Positions 11,832 through 23,406 of a stretch of 64,000 nt of DNA are shown piece after piece. Each line of letters opens with the position of its first letter. The stretch's first letter is position 1. A program made the position numbers and the translations under genes. The notes under the pieces are model-generated. The model ran no database searches. It was given only the letters and a program-made list of their open reading frames with translations, and was not told the DNA's origin. The stretch comes from Quercus robur (lineage: Eukaryota > Streptophyta > Magnoliopsida > Fagales > Fagaceae), in assembly GCF_932294415.1 (NCBI RefSeq), contig NC_065543.1:26803530-26867529 (forward strand), read 5' to 3'.

Positions 11832-13015
11832 TCAAGCAGCCATCTCGTTGTCACTGAAAGAGCTATCCTCGTCCTCATCATCATCATCATCATCGGAGTC
11901 ACCATCATCATCCTCGTCCTCAGAAGGCTCTAAAGAAAGAGAGGGAGATGCCAAGAAGCCACCAAGGCAAGCCTGTCGTCGGGCAATACGGCAGACACAG
12001 GTGTTCACCTGACACAACTCATCACCAAGTGTGTCAAGGCGAGCATCCATGCGCTGAAGCTGCACTATGACCGCCTCGAGGGTCACACCACCCACCAATG
12101 AAGAAGAAGTGGATGTAGATGGAACAGAAGAAGCCGGAGGAGTTACTGTCTCAATTCGTGTCGCTTCAGACGAAGCTGGGCCTTGCTCCGTCTAATAGTA
12201 GCAGCATCTATGGCACACATAGCAGAAATGTGTGTAAACTCAAGATAGGAGACAAAATAATGGCGGAGAATCCACATGATAGCCAAAAGAAAAATGAGCT
12301 TATCACAGGTCACCGTATCCCTATAGACATCTATAAGGAAGAGTATGAAGTGAGAGAGAAAGTCAATGGTAAGTCCCTCGAGAAGGGATAACAAAAATCG
12401 AGCACGAGGCTCAATAATAGAGCTACAGTGAGACAAAGGATGAAGAACAAATATCATCACCATGTTAAGGAACCTTGGACCTTTTGCAAAGCCCGAGAAA
12501 GGGCTGTTTTGACGGTCACCCCAAGATGAAGGTGTCTCACAGAAAGAGACGAGAGTTCATCTTTGGACACAGTCCTAAGATGCTCACAACCAAGGTAGTC
12601 AGCAAACTCTACCCTCGATACATGTAACACCTCGGATATATGATTTGGAGTGACTACAATGCGCGTACCTCGAACGCAAGCGATAAAATGAGGTATAGAA
12701 TGGTCGAATCCATGAATATTGGAGTAAAACTACTGTATGATCACAGAGGGACAAGTGACCGGGATGCCACATAATGACTCCCAACCCCTACTGTAGATGA
12801 TAGTGGGAAGGTCAGTATCGGAAAAATCCAATAGAATAACTTAGCATTCTGAATGAATGTCGCATCGTGAAAAATTCTCTGAAAAGTCCTTACAGGCTTT
12901 ATCATCATGGAACCTGACATAGGATGGTGTAGAATCAGGAGAAGGAGAAGAAGAAGATGCCCCAAAACGAAGAGGGTTCCAAGACGAAGTAGACTTCCAT
13001 TTAGGTGCCACAAAG
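11832..13015 (-). pseudogene. Putative plant transposon protein-like ORF carried by copia element
   Basis: In minus-strand order the remnant contains a Ser-rich start (PKWKSTSSWNPLRFG), VRFHDDKACKDFSENFS, YSRGWESLCGIPVTCPS, HISEVLHVSRVEFADY, SKDELSSL, then after a frameshift GFAKGPRFLNMVM and EPRARFLLSLLEGLTIDF. It ends in a coiled-coil-like segment (LQRMDARLDTLGDELCQVN) and a long Asp/Glu/Ser tail that stops at 11832. I know this protein type as the 'putative plant transposon protein' domain; its biochemical function is unknown. A frameshift near 12540 and several stops inactivate it. It shares the orientation of gag and lies where pol would be expected. Confidence 0.72.
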
Positions 13016-13098
13016 CAACAAACCAAAAGAAAGAAAGAGAGAGAGAGAGAGAGGGGGGGACAAACAAAAAAGTACCAACACATTTAATATCAATAAGA

Positions 13099-13134
<36 letters not shown>

Positions 13135-14920
13135 ATAAAAAGGTACGTATGCATGAAAAATGTATGAACATGTGACGTGCAAAAGTAAAATATCATAGGC
13201 TCAGCCCAATCCAATTCTACCAACACACATCATTTCAACATAGTAAGAACACATCTAAAATGCATGAATCATTGTTAAAAATGCAAATGTGATGCAATGC
13301 ATGAACATTTAAGATCATTTAAACAAATACTCAACCCAAAAAATTTGCAAAAACTTCATCAATTTTCAAAAACCCCAAAAATTTTCAAAATCCCCAAAAG
13401 TTAGGTCAAAATGTATAAAATGCATGATAAAATGATAGAAAAGAGATCATACCAGAGAGAAAATGCAAGGATTAAGTCGAAGATGAAGAGTGTGATTGAG
13501 AAGTGTTTGGGAAAGGAAGAGATGGTTTTGTATCAAGAGAGATCGAATAAAATGAGAGAAAAGATCACGCTGAGATATATATAGAAAACACGAAACTCAA
13601 TGGATCAAGAGGTATCGAAAGGTGTCGAGCTTTAAATTTTTACCAGATGAAGCTATTGAGGAGCTATCAAGAGGTATCCACGGCAAAGAGACCTCGATGG
13701 ATCAGGAAGCTATTGAGAATCTATCGAGCATATAGAAACTTCCTCGATGGATCAAGTAGCTATCAAGACTAATTCTCAAAAATCTCGATGGATCGAAATT
13801 GCGATAACAACTATCGAGAAAGGAAGCTCAAAAGGCTCGATAGATAGCCTAGATGTTGAGAGGTGTCCAACAGCTATCGAGATTGCTTAAAAATAGTTTT
13901 TCAAGAAGAGAAAACCATAGACATGAATGCAATCAAGCATGCTACTCAACCACAAATCCAAACAACTTTTTAAGTTCTCAAAAACATCTCTCAACAAGAA
14001 AAAATGTCAAGCATTTAGATTCAAGACACACACACACACTAAACAAGTCTAACCAATTTTATATTTTAAAAACAAGTCAAGACAGTTTAGTGAGCATACA
14101 TTAGCACATGTATTCCTTGTGATGACCAAATCACATTGTACTTGCACATATATCAAGAGTAGCAAAGAATATTGCGTGTTGTTTGTGAAAAACATCAAAA
14201 GGTTGTATAAGTGTCTACATGTTATGACGATTTGAGATATGCGAAAATTACTTTACTCACACACAATCATAATTGCTTGATAGGGACTATCACCTTCGAG
14301 ATACATCCTATAACTCCCACACCTCCTAGAAAGACACGCTTGCAATCATGTATTTGATTCTTTTTGCTTTTATTTTTCTTTGCATATTTTTCTTTTAAGC
14401 AAACCATGCATAGGCATATAAGAGAGAGATGAAATACCCAATTATGTTAAGATTTTGACATTGCACTTTTGCTATGCCGAAGCATACAAATGTCATTTCA
14501 TGATTGTCAGGCAACAGTGGTGAGATGGTTATTTATGCCTTTCTCTTAGGATTTTCTAGTCCTTCCCATCAAAAAGAGTGATATAAGTGTTAAGTACAAG
14601 AGATTACTTAATCTTACTCATCACAAATACGAACCACAAATCTCACTTGCTTAGTTGTGCATAGAGATGCTCATCTAAGCTAAAAAAGATACAAAGTTTA
14701 GAAAACTTTGTTTCAATAGCCATCCAAGATACGCCAGTACCAATGTACACAAAACACACACTATTTTTGTATTTTTCTGACTTTTCAATTTTTTTATTTT
14801 TATGAAAAACAAAATAAAGCAAAACTAAAAATAAACAAACAAAAACATGTTATATAAAGCAAAGCACAAAACTAGATTGACTCAAAAACAAGAAAGCAAA
14901 ACACACAAGTAATGCATACT

Positions 14921-14961
<41 letters not shown>

Positions 14962-14989
14962 GACAAAAATACTTAGATCCTTTTTCCTT
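13016..14989. other. Non-coding interior of the copia-type element
   Basis: No coding region is recognised. It holds a TA repeat (13108-13131), many short CTCGATGGATC-like and TATCGAG repeats (13610-13880) and a 38-base poly-A run (14922-14959). The recurring CTCGATAGAT / TATCGAG words also occur in both LTRs (near 10980-11060 and 17635-17730). Confidence 0.5.
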
Positions 14990-16870
14990 CCACACCTTGG
15001 AAGAACCTTTTTGTTTGGCAAAACCTTAATCCAGTGGTGAGGGGGAAGAATTGAAACCGTTCAAGTTTGAAAGGAACATGAGGGTTTTGAGTAGATTTCC
15101 AAGAGGAGCAAAAGAGGATGGAAACTGATTCTAGTTTCCCAATGAGATTATACGGTTACTCTGTTGAGTGGCTAACCACTTATAACAATTTGGTCAAGTA
15201 TGTCCAACCACTCCACAGTGATGACATAAATGCTAGTTCTTATGTTTAAACTTTTGAGAATTTCTCTTCTTAGCCCTAGGGTTTTTAATCTCTTTCTTAT
15301 CAAGCTTAAGGGGTGCTCCTAAGATAGATTTACCTTTGTCTATGTTCTCACTAGCTAAAGCAATTTTGACATTATTGTTCTCAGATTCAACTTTATTAGC
15401 AGGTAAAACAAAAACAGTAGTACTAGTAGAAGCAATATTAGGAGAAGAGAAATCATACCCTAGACCGATTCGATCAAATGCAGATTTCTGAAAGCTAAGC
15501 ATCTCGTCAAGCTTTGCACTTGAAGTCCTTTCCAACTAAGCTCTGACTTGGAATAGCTCTGCCTCAAGCTTCTTGGTTTTCTCAGCCAAGAAATTGTTTT
15601 CAAACTACAGTGCTCCAATAGTCTGATTAGCTTCATCAAACTTTGTGGAAAGCTCTTCTCGATCAAGTTCCACATCACTCAACTTCTTGGTGGCCAGCCT
15701 ATATAGTTTCATATGCTTCTTAGAAACCTTATACAATTTTTCATAGGCTGTATGGATATCATCTTGATCGTCCATTTTCTCAAACTTAGAATCCACCAAG
15801 TCCTCTTCATCATCTACTGTTTCTGAACCCCCATCAGTAGGATCAACTATAATAGTGAAGGCATTCAAGATTCCCTCGTCATCATTGTCCGAATCATCCT
15901 CAGGCTCAGTGTCGCTTAAAGTAGCAACAAGTGCCTTGCTTTTCCCAATGGTCTTGAGATACGTAAGGCACTCTCGTTTCATGTGACCGAAGCCTTGACA
16001 CCCAAAGTACTTTGGTCCTGAGGGAACAGTGTACTAACTGCCTTCCTTAGCATCCTTCTTTCCTCTATCTTGGTTCTTGAATTGAAATGAACTGGATTGC
16101 TTACAGTCTTTATCAAATCCTCTTTAATTGGCATTCTTCATGAACTTTTTGAACTTCCTTGTGATATACGATTTCATCTTAGAGTCTTCGTCATCAGAGG
16201 ACTCATCAGTATCACTGCTTTTGGCCTTCAGTGCCATGCTCTTACTCTTGCTTGATTTCCCGATCCTTGTCAAGCCCAACTTATAGGTCTGCAGATTGCC
16301 AACCAGCTCTGTTAAAGGAATTTTATCAATATCCTTTGATTTCTCAATCGCGGTAATCTTGGCATGAAATCTCTCAGATAGAGATCTAAGCACCTTTCTA
16401 ATAATCTTGGATTTGGGAATGGTTTCCCTAAGATTAAAGGCTGAGTTCACTATGTCCTTGAGCTTGGCATAAAATTTATTGAATGATTCATCCTCCTCCA
16501 TCTTAATCTCTTTAAAGCTTGTAGTAAGCCTCTAAAGTTTTGAATCCTTGACAGCCTTGGTTCCTTCACAAGTTGTCTGGAGGATGGTCCATGCTTCCTT
16601 TACAGTTTCAGTGGAAGATATCTTCTTGAACTCCTCATTCGTGATTGCACTGAATAAGGCATTCAATGCCCTGCTATTGAAGTTAGCCACTTTGATCTTT
16701 GCATCATCCCAATCAGCCAATGCTTCCTTAGGCTTGGTCCAGCCTATCTCCACAGCTTACCACACTTTTTCATCTAATGACTACAAGAAAGCTCTCATGA
16801 GTACTTTCCAATATGCACAGTTAGTGCCATCAAATAAAGGAGGTATAATTAAGGATTGTCCTCTATCCAT
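14990..16870 (-). pseudogene. gag: Copia-type gag (DUF4219/UBN2, zinc knuckles), broken
   Basis: The likely start is the ATG at 16870 (MDRGQSLIIPPLFDGTNCAYW), giving the DUF4219-like opening. Then follow EIGWTKPKEALADWDD, the UBN2 gag body (SFNKFYAKLKDIVNSAFNL, KVLRSLSERFHAKITAIE), an acidic Ser/Asp linker, and two CCHC knuckles. The first reads YFGCQGFGHMKREC: its first cysteine is now Tyr (TGC to TAC). The second reads CHHCGVVGHT, stop, PNC. Between them is a long helical region (about 15980-15240). At least seven in-frame stops (for example near 16795, 16755, 16530, 16120, 15610) kill the frame. In a working element gag would form the particle shell. Confidence 0.85.
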
Positions 16871-16926
16871 GACGATAGGTTTCAATGGATCACACAGCAA
16901 AAATTAACCCTAATCAGAGTGTGCCC

Positions 16927-16938
16927 GCTTTAATTCCA
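16927..16938 (-). promoter_or_regulatory. Degenerate primer binding site (initiator tRNA-Met)
   Basis: Minus-strand TGGAATTAAAGC lies two bases inside the 5' LTR. The normal site is TGGTATCAGAGC; nine of twelve bases match, and two of the three changes are C-to-T or G-to-A. It fits the minus orientation inferred from gag. Confidence 0.7.
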
Positions 16939-16940
16939 CT

Positions 16941-17928
16941 TGATAGGTCAAGAATGTATTAACCCCTTGTGATAAATTAACCAATTAATTAGCCAAGTTA
17001 ATTAATTAAGTTAATTAACATGCAATACGCGTGGTAGCACAAACAAATCACCAACTACGTTAATATGCAGTGGAAAATAAAGTTAACACGGTAATTTATT
17101 TACGAATGGGGAAAACCTCCAAGGCAAAAAAACCCCACCGGGTGATTTTAAGGTCACCACTCCCGAGAATCCACTATCATCACAACAAGCGGTTACAAGT
17201 AAAGGAACCCCAGTACCTTATACCAACCTACAATTGAACCCTTACCCCAATACCCAATTGTACTTGTTCTGTAGTGACAATCTCTCCTTTTAATGAACGG
17301 CTCCCAGTACGTGACTAACCACCAACTTGAGAAGGATGTTGGCTGCAAAGTTCTTCAGTTCATCAACACAATGAAGATTACAAAGCTCCTTGGTTACAAA
17401 ACCCTACAGCGTACAAACACTACAGCTTCTTGAAGAGAAAAATGAACTATGACAAATTGTCTCTAGTCACAATATGCTTGTGAAAAACCTTTGCCTCAAG
17501 TTGCACTCACCTGCATCAACTGTGACGGCACTTAAAATAATCATTATATATGCTTAAGGTTGTGAAAAAAGAAAGCCTAAACATGTATACACGGATTGGA
17601 GTGAAATCAGATCTAAAAAACTGATTTCTGTAAATCTCAATAGATAGGTTATCTATCGAGCAGTTGTCAAGTATCGGGCAAAAGCTGCCTTTTAAACCTC
17701 GATAGATGCTATCTGTCGAGCTAGCTATTGAGCTTTAAAATCTAGCACTTCTTCACTTGTTTCTTGGACAGACTTGCATGGCTTTAACACTTGGACTTGA
17801 ACTTTTGTTCCTTGAAGTATTAAACACATCCTAGATCTACCCAATTACAAGTAAAGTGTGTTTTGTCAAAGGATTAGCCAATTCTACATTGACGTATGTT
17901 CCTAACATGATTCACATATATCCTAACA
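16941..17928 (-). repeat. 5' LTR of the copia-type element
   Basis: Partner of 10246-11265. It ends at the inner side with CCTATCA (minus strand) and at the outer side with TGTTAGGA next to the ATTGC target duplication. Confidence 0.92.
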
Positions 17929-17933
17929 ATTGC

Positions 17934-19322
17934 TATTAGTGACGGCCAAAGTTCATCTCAACAACACAAAAAGCTGTCGCAGATTAGTATTGCCGATGGC
18001 AAAAGGCCGTCAATGGCCGTCGAAAAAAGCCTTGTTGGTAATACTATATTACTAATGAGGCCGTCACTAACACTCATTTTCGACAGCACAACTCCGTCGT
18101 AAGTATTTGATAATTGCCATCGTAGATTCAACTTCATATGAGGAAGTTGGACGACCAAATACCTTTTACGACGACCTTAGGCCATTGTTAATGCATAGTT
18201 TCAACGACAAAATGCCGTCATAGTTATTTCAGTTGTCATCGACAATACAACTTCATAGGAGGAAGTCATATGACCAAATACTTTCTATGACGAACTAAGG
18301 CCATTGTTAATACCTTTTTTGACTAATAATAGCCATCGTAATTACTTGGTTTGTCATCGACAATGCAACTTCATACAAGGAAGTCAAATGACCAAATAGT
18401 TTCTACGACGAACTAAGGCCGTTGTTAATGCCTTTGTTTTGACGAATAAAAGCTGTCATAAGTACTTAGTTTGTCGTCAAAAATAACTTTTGTGATGAAC
18501 TATAGTCATCATTAATGTAGTTTTCCACCGACTAAAAGCAATCGTAAAGTACTTGGTTTGTCATCAACAATACATTATCAATACATTATTTGCAACAAAA
18601 TAACTCTATCGATAATAAAAGAGAGATCATTTCTAACACTTTAATTGTGAGATAACATAAATCTCCCAAAAGTTTCTCCATTCAAATAACAAGCACAAAT
18701 CCCTAATTGTCCAAAACTAATAATTGCATAATGCAATAAAAACAAAAATATTAAAAGGTCTACAAAATAGCATCAAATGTTCGTTAATACATGAAAGCTA
18801 TAATATCCGTCACCAAACTTGAAAACATAAATATTGGGAGATCAATCATCATCTAAGTCATTGTCTTCCTTCTAAGAGTCATCTTCTGTGTTTTCGTCAA
18901 TATTTTGATTTCCTCCTCTAGCACTGGTTTGAAAAATTATAATTAAACAAAATAAGTATACAAAAAATTATTACTATGCAAATTATATTTACAATACATA
19001 ATAAAGATATAACTAATACATACTAATTTAACAACATCAACAACAATCCCCACGACGAATGACAATAGTATAATCAACATCAAAGAATACAAAATCCTTA
19101 CTATTAACAATAGTATCATCAATAAATAAAAAATAAAAATAAAAATCCTTACTACTAACAATGACCTTGTAATTCTCCTGTGAATGAGAACTCTAAAGAA
19201 TACATTTGCCACCAATAAGCACATTAGTTAGTAACATTAATAACATGTTCATAACAAACACTACAAATCATGTATTTTGCACAAATAGGTAAAGAGATAC
19301 TAATTTCAATAACATATTTTTA
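17934..19322. other. CACTA-like subterminal region with direct repeats
   Basis: From TATTAGTGACGGCC onward, GACGGC/CGTCG-containing words recur. Between about 18050 and 18560 a unit of about 119 bases repeats three to four times (AACTTCATA near 18130, 18249 and 18367). Dense short repeats next to a CACTA-like terminus are typical of such elements. No transposase is seen. 18600-19320 is AT-rich with nothing recognised. Confidence 0.5.
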
Positions 19323-19600
19323 ATCTAAATTTAGCAAATGTACCTACACCGTGTTGGATAGCAGCATAGGCAATAGCAAAGTTCTCAAGGTAGCATGGTT
19401 GGACTTGTTGTAGCAACAGTTGGGAATTCTGACATATCCGTATAGTAGTGGTGGTTGGCTGGGGGTTTGCATTTGGAGAGTTAGGGTTTGTGGTTTATGC
19501 AGGAAAGGTGTTTGAGTTTGGGTTTGAATGGGGATGTTGGGTTTGGTTAGAGAGAAAGGCGTTTAAGGGAAAGGCATTTGTGTTTAGAGATTTGGGAATT
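19323..19600 (+). repeat. Left arm of a long inverted repeat
   Basis: Matches the reverse complement of 23155-23406 with roughly nine of ten bases identical by eye, including AACAGTTGGGAATTCTGACA and GGTTTATGCAGGA. The arms flank the 348-bp array about 3.5 kb apart. Confidence 0.85.
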
Positions 19601-20443
19601 GGGTTTGGTTAGAGAAGGAGAGGCGTTTGAGGGAGTTTTTTCTTTTTTCTTTTTTCGTTTTTTAGTCAAAGTAGAGGTTTTTCTTAGTGAGAGGGAGAGA
19701 CAGGGCGGGGGGTTGAAAAAAATTGGCCGCCTTTATTTTTTTTAGTGAAAGGGAAAGGGAGAGGGAGGGAGGTTGGGTTTTTATTTTTTGTTTTTAAGGT
19801 AAAAACAATATTGGGGGGATTTATTTAAAATAATAATAAATCCCTCTAAAAATGAAAACTATTTATTGTGGGGATTTATTTAAAATAATAATAAAAACAA
19901 TATTGTGTAGGTGAATTTGTATATTATTTGGCAAAACTACCCACTTTTTGGTCATTGTCACTTTGAAATTTTAAGATTTGGAAAAACTACACTTCACCCC
20001 AAATTTGAAGAGAAAAAACACTTTTCACCATTGACATCTAATTTACCAAATTTTATTAAATTAATATTAAAAATGTTGTGCACTAACCTGCCTTTTGCTT
20101 AAGTACAAATTTATAGAAATATCGTATTTCATAATTAAAATCCATTGATTTAAAATTTTAATTAAAGAGTATTTTAAAATATTTAGTATGATTTTTACTT
20201 ATTTTTTTAGTTTTTCAATAGGTTGTGGAGAGATTTGTAGTTGCAAGTATTTTGGTGGTTGATAATTTTTGCATTATTATTCTAAATATTTCAGTGATGT
20301 ATGTACAAATCACTATTAAACTTTGGTAGATTTTATAGAAAAGCACGAAAGTCGAGAAAACCCTAAAACACACACCAATACCCAAAACTCACTCAAAACC
20401 TCCCTACTCAACCTAATTTAATCCTAGCGAGTGGTCATAGACC

Positions 20444-21863
20444 CAACTTCAATGATTGACCATGTTTGACCAAATATTGAACAAATTTAACAAAGTTTTG
20501 CAAACTTTGACTACTCATTTCTCACAATCCGTCCATCTGATTGTTGTCATACTTCACGAACACCAATATCTCACCACATTCTTCCAATCCAACAATCAAA
20601 TTGGATTCGAATTTAGAGCATTATGGACATGTGTCATTTTACTATAACACCAAGAAATTTTCATTGGTCACATTCTCCCAATTCAATCATTGATTGAGCT
20701 CAAAATTCATTAAAACCAATATTTTATCCCACTCTTTCAATCCAATGGTTAAATTTTAAATCTGACTCTGGTACAAGAAGGATGTGTGTCATTGTATCCA
20801 CCTATCATGAAACTTCAAATATTGACCAATTTTGACAAAGTTTTGAAAACTTTGATTACTAATTTCTCACAATCCAACCATAAGATTGTTGTCATACTTC
20901 ACAAACACCAATATCTCACCACATTCTTCCAATCCAACGGTTAGATTTTGGATTCGGGGTCTAGAGCATTATGGACATGTGTCATTTTACTAGAACAACT
21001 AAAAATTTTGATTGAGCACGTTCTCCCAATCCAACCGTTTGATTGAGCTCAAAATTCATCAAAACCAACATTTTATCCCACTCTTTCAATTCAATGGTTA
21101 AATTTTAAATCTAACTCTGGCACAAGATGGACGCATGTCATTGTATCCACCATCATGAAACTTCAAATATTTACTAATTTTGACAAAGTTTTGAAAACTT
21201 TGACTACTCATTTTTCACAATCCAACCATCTGATTGTTGTCATACATCACAAACTCCAATATCTCACCACATTCTTCCAATCCGACGGTCAGATTTTGGA
21301 TTCGAGGTCTAGAGCATTATGGACATGTGTCATTTTACTAGAATACCAAGAAATTTAGATTGGTCACGTTCTCCTAATCCAACCGTTTGATTGAGATCAA
21401 AATTCATCAAAACCAACATTTTATCTCACTCTTTCAATTCAATGGTCAAATTTTAAATCTAACACTGGCACAAGATGGACGCATGTCATTGTATCCACCT
21501 TCATGAAACTTCAAATATTTACCAATTTTGACAAAGTTTTGAAAACTTTGACTACTCATTTTTCACAATCGAACCATCTAATTGTTGTCATACTTCACAA
21601 ACTCCAATATCTCACCATATTCTTCCAATCCAACGGTTAGATTTTGGATTTGAGGTCTAGAGCATTATGGACATGTGTCATTTTACTAGAACACTAAGAA
21701 ATTTTGATTGGTCACATTCTCCTAATCCAACCGTTTGATTGAGCTCAAAATTCATCAAAATCAATATTTTATCCCACTCTTTCAATCCAATGGTCAAATT
21801 TTAATTCAGACTCTGGCAAAAGATGGATGCGTGTCATTGTATCCATCTATCATGAAACTTCAA
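20444..21863 (+). repeat. 348-bp tandem array, about four copies
   Basis: The landmark GCATTATGGACATGTGTCAT occurs at 20618, 20966, 21314 and 21662, exactly 348 bases apart each time. Each unit also holds a 19-base palindrome-like word, CAAAGTTTTGAAAACTTTG. A leader at 20336-20425 (ACCAATACCCAAAAC...) recurs at 22035-22120 in front of a degenerate fifth unit (to about 22450). No protein is encoded; short open frames here merely repeat the unit. Confidence 0.9.
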
Positions 21864-23154
21864 TCACTAAAAATATTCAATACTCTTCTAAGAGAATTAT
21901 ACACTTTATAAACATTACTAAGAATGGAGAAAATGACCTACAAAATACAGCCCAAAACGTACAAAATGACCCCAACGGATTTGCATGTGACTTTTGACTA
22001 CCTTGTTTTGCCATTTTAAAACTTGAAACTAATAAAAGCATGAAAACTGAGAAAACCGTAAAACGTTCACCAATACCCAAAACCCACTTAAAACCTCTCT
22101 AATCAACCTAATTTGATCAAATCCAGTGGTATCGGAACCAACTCTAAATTTTGACCAAAGATTGACCAAGTTAGATCGACTTTGACAAATCTGACCGTTT
22201 GATTGTCATTGTACTTCACAAACACAAATATTTCACCACATTTTACCAATCCAAATGTCAGATTTTGGATCTTAATTTGTCGCATGATGGACACGTGTCG
22301 TTGTTCCCACGCACTAGGAAACTTTAATTAACCTTGTTGACACAATCTAACCATCCAATTAAGCTTAAAATTTGTCAAAACCAATATCTTGCCCCACTCT
22401 TTCAATATAATGGTCAAAATTTGAATATGAGTTTAGCGCATGATGGATGCATGTTGTTGTCTCATATATTCATAAAAACTACCAAATAACCAATAATAAC
22501 TACTAAAGCCTCCAAAATGATCAAAATACCCCCCCCCCCCAATCAAAGCTAGGAAATTACTGAAATACCCATTAACTTATAAAGAAACTAAAATAAAACC
22601 CAAGACATACAAAATGACCAAAATTCCCCTCAAACCATCAAAATGATCAAAATACTTAGAGGGTCTTGAAATTACCAAAATAGCCCTTAAGTACTTAGAG
22701 GGTCTTGAAAGATGTTTTGTGTAGTTTCTAAAAAGAAAATAACCATTTTTTATGACAATATGTCTGTTGGAAATCACCTTTATTCTAACAGATTTACTTT
22801 ACCGTTGCTAATACCTTCTTATCTTAGGAAAATTTTAACTATTAACGACAACCAAAACGTTCGTCGCAAATAACAATGCAATATATGGACTGCAGTGATG
22901 GAAAAAAACTCTCAAACATGAAAAATAACGGCATGAATTCCCCCTTCAAAATTTTACCATTTTTGATGGCTTAAGTCCATCGTAAATATTAATTATTGAG
23001 AGGGATCCAATTTCATCACTAATACATTCTTTTTTTAATTAAAAATTAACTATTTACGACGGTCAAAGTGTTCATCGCAAATACAAACTCAATTAGAAAA
23101 ATTAAAAAATTAATTGTGATGGATAAATGTCATCACAAATGTGAAAAGTAAGGG
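21864..23154. other. Degenerate fifth repeat unit and AT-rich DNA
   Basis: Contains the leader and decayed unit (22035-22450), a poly-C run (22530-22540), a duplicated CTTAGAGGGTCTTGAAA word (22656-22710), and CGTCGCAAATA-type words (22800-23110) like those at 17.9-18.5 kb. No gene is seen. Confidence 0.5.
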
Positions 23155-23406
23155 GGGAATTTTCCCTTAAACGCCTTTCTCTCTAACCAAACCCAAAATC
23201 CCCATTCAAACCCAAACTCAAACACCTGTCCTGCATAAACCACAAATCCCAACTCTCCAAATGCAAATCCCCAACCAGCAACCACTACTATACGGTTGTG
23301 TCAGAATTCCCAACTGTTGCTGCAACAAGTCCAACCACTCCACCTTGAGAGCTTTACTGTTGCCTATGCTACTATCCAACATGGTGTAGGTACATTTGCT
23401 AACCCT
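23155..23406 (-). repeat. Right arm of a long inverted repeat
   Basis: Partner of 19323-19600. On the plus strand this arm is open in one frame (QLLLQQVQPLHLESFTVAY and TIQHGVGTFAN) and could be a captured exon. I do not recognise the protein. Confidence 0.85.

Larger units (their letters stand above)
10246..17928 (-). mobile_element. Complete non-autonomous copia-type LTR retrotransposon
   Basis: Two about 1-kb direct repeats (10246-11265 and 16941-17928) read TGTTAGGA...CCTATCA on the minus strand. They are flanked by the 5-bp target duplication ATTGC (10241-10245 and 17929-17933). The tRNA primer site is at 16927-16938 and a purine-rich site at 11266-11277. Internally there is a broken copia-type gag (14990-16870) and a 'putative plant transposon protein' ORF (11832-13015), both on the minus strand. 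I see no protease, integrase, RT or RNase H motifs in the 5.7-kb interior, so mobilisation would have depended on another element. The LTRs differ at many positions, so it is old. Confidence 0.9.

Noticed and set aside
12741..13226. 161-codon minus-strand frame with a membrane-like start
   Set aside because: It crosses a TA repeat and T-rich DNA; the recognisable transposon-protein residues in this stretch lie in another frame.
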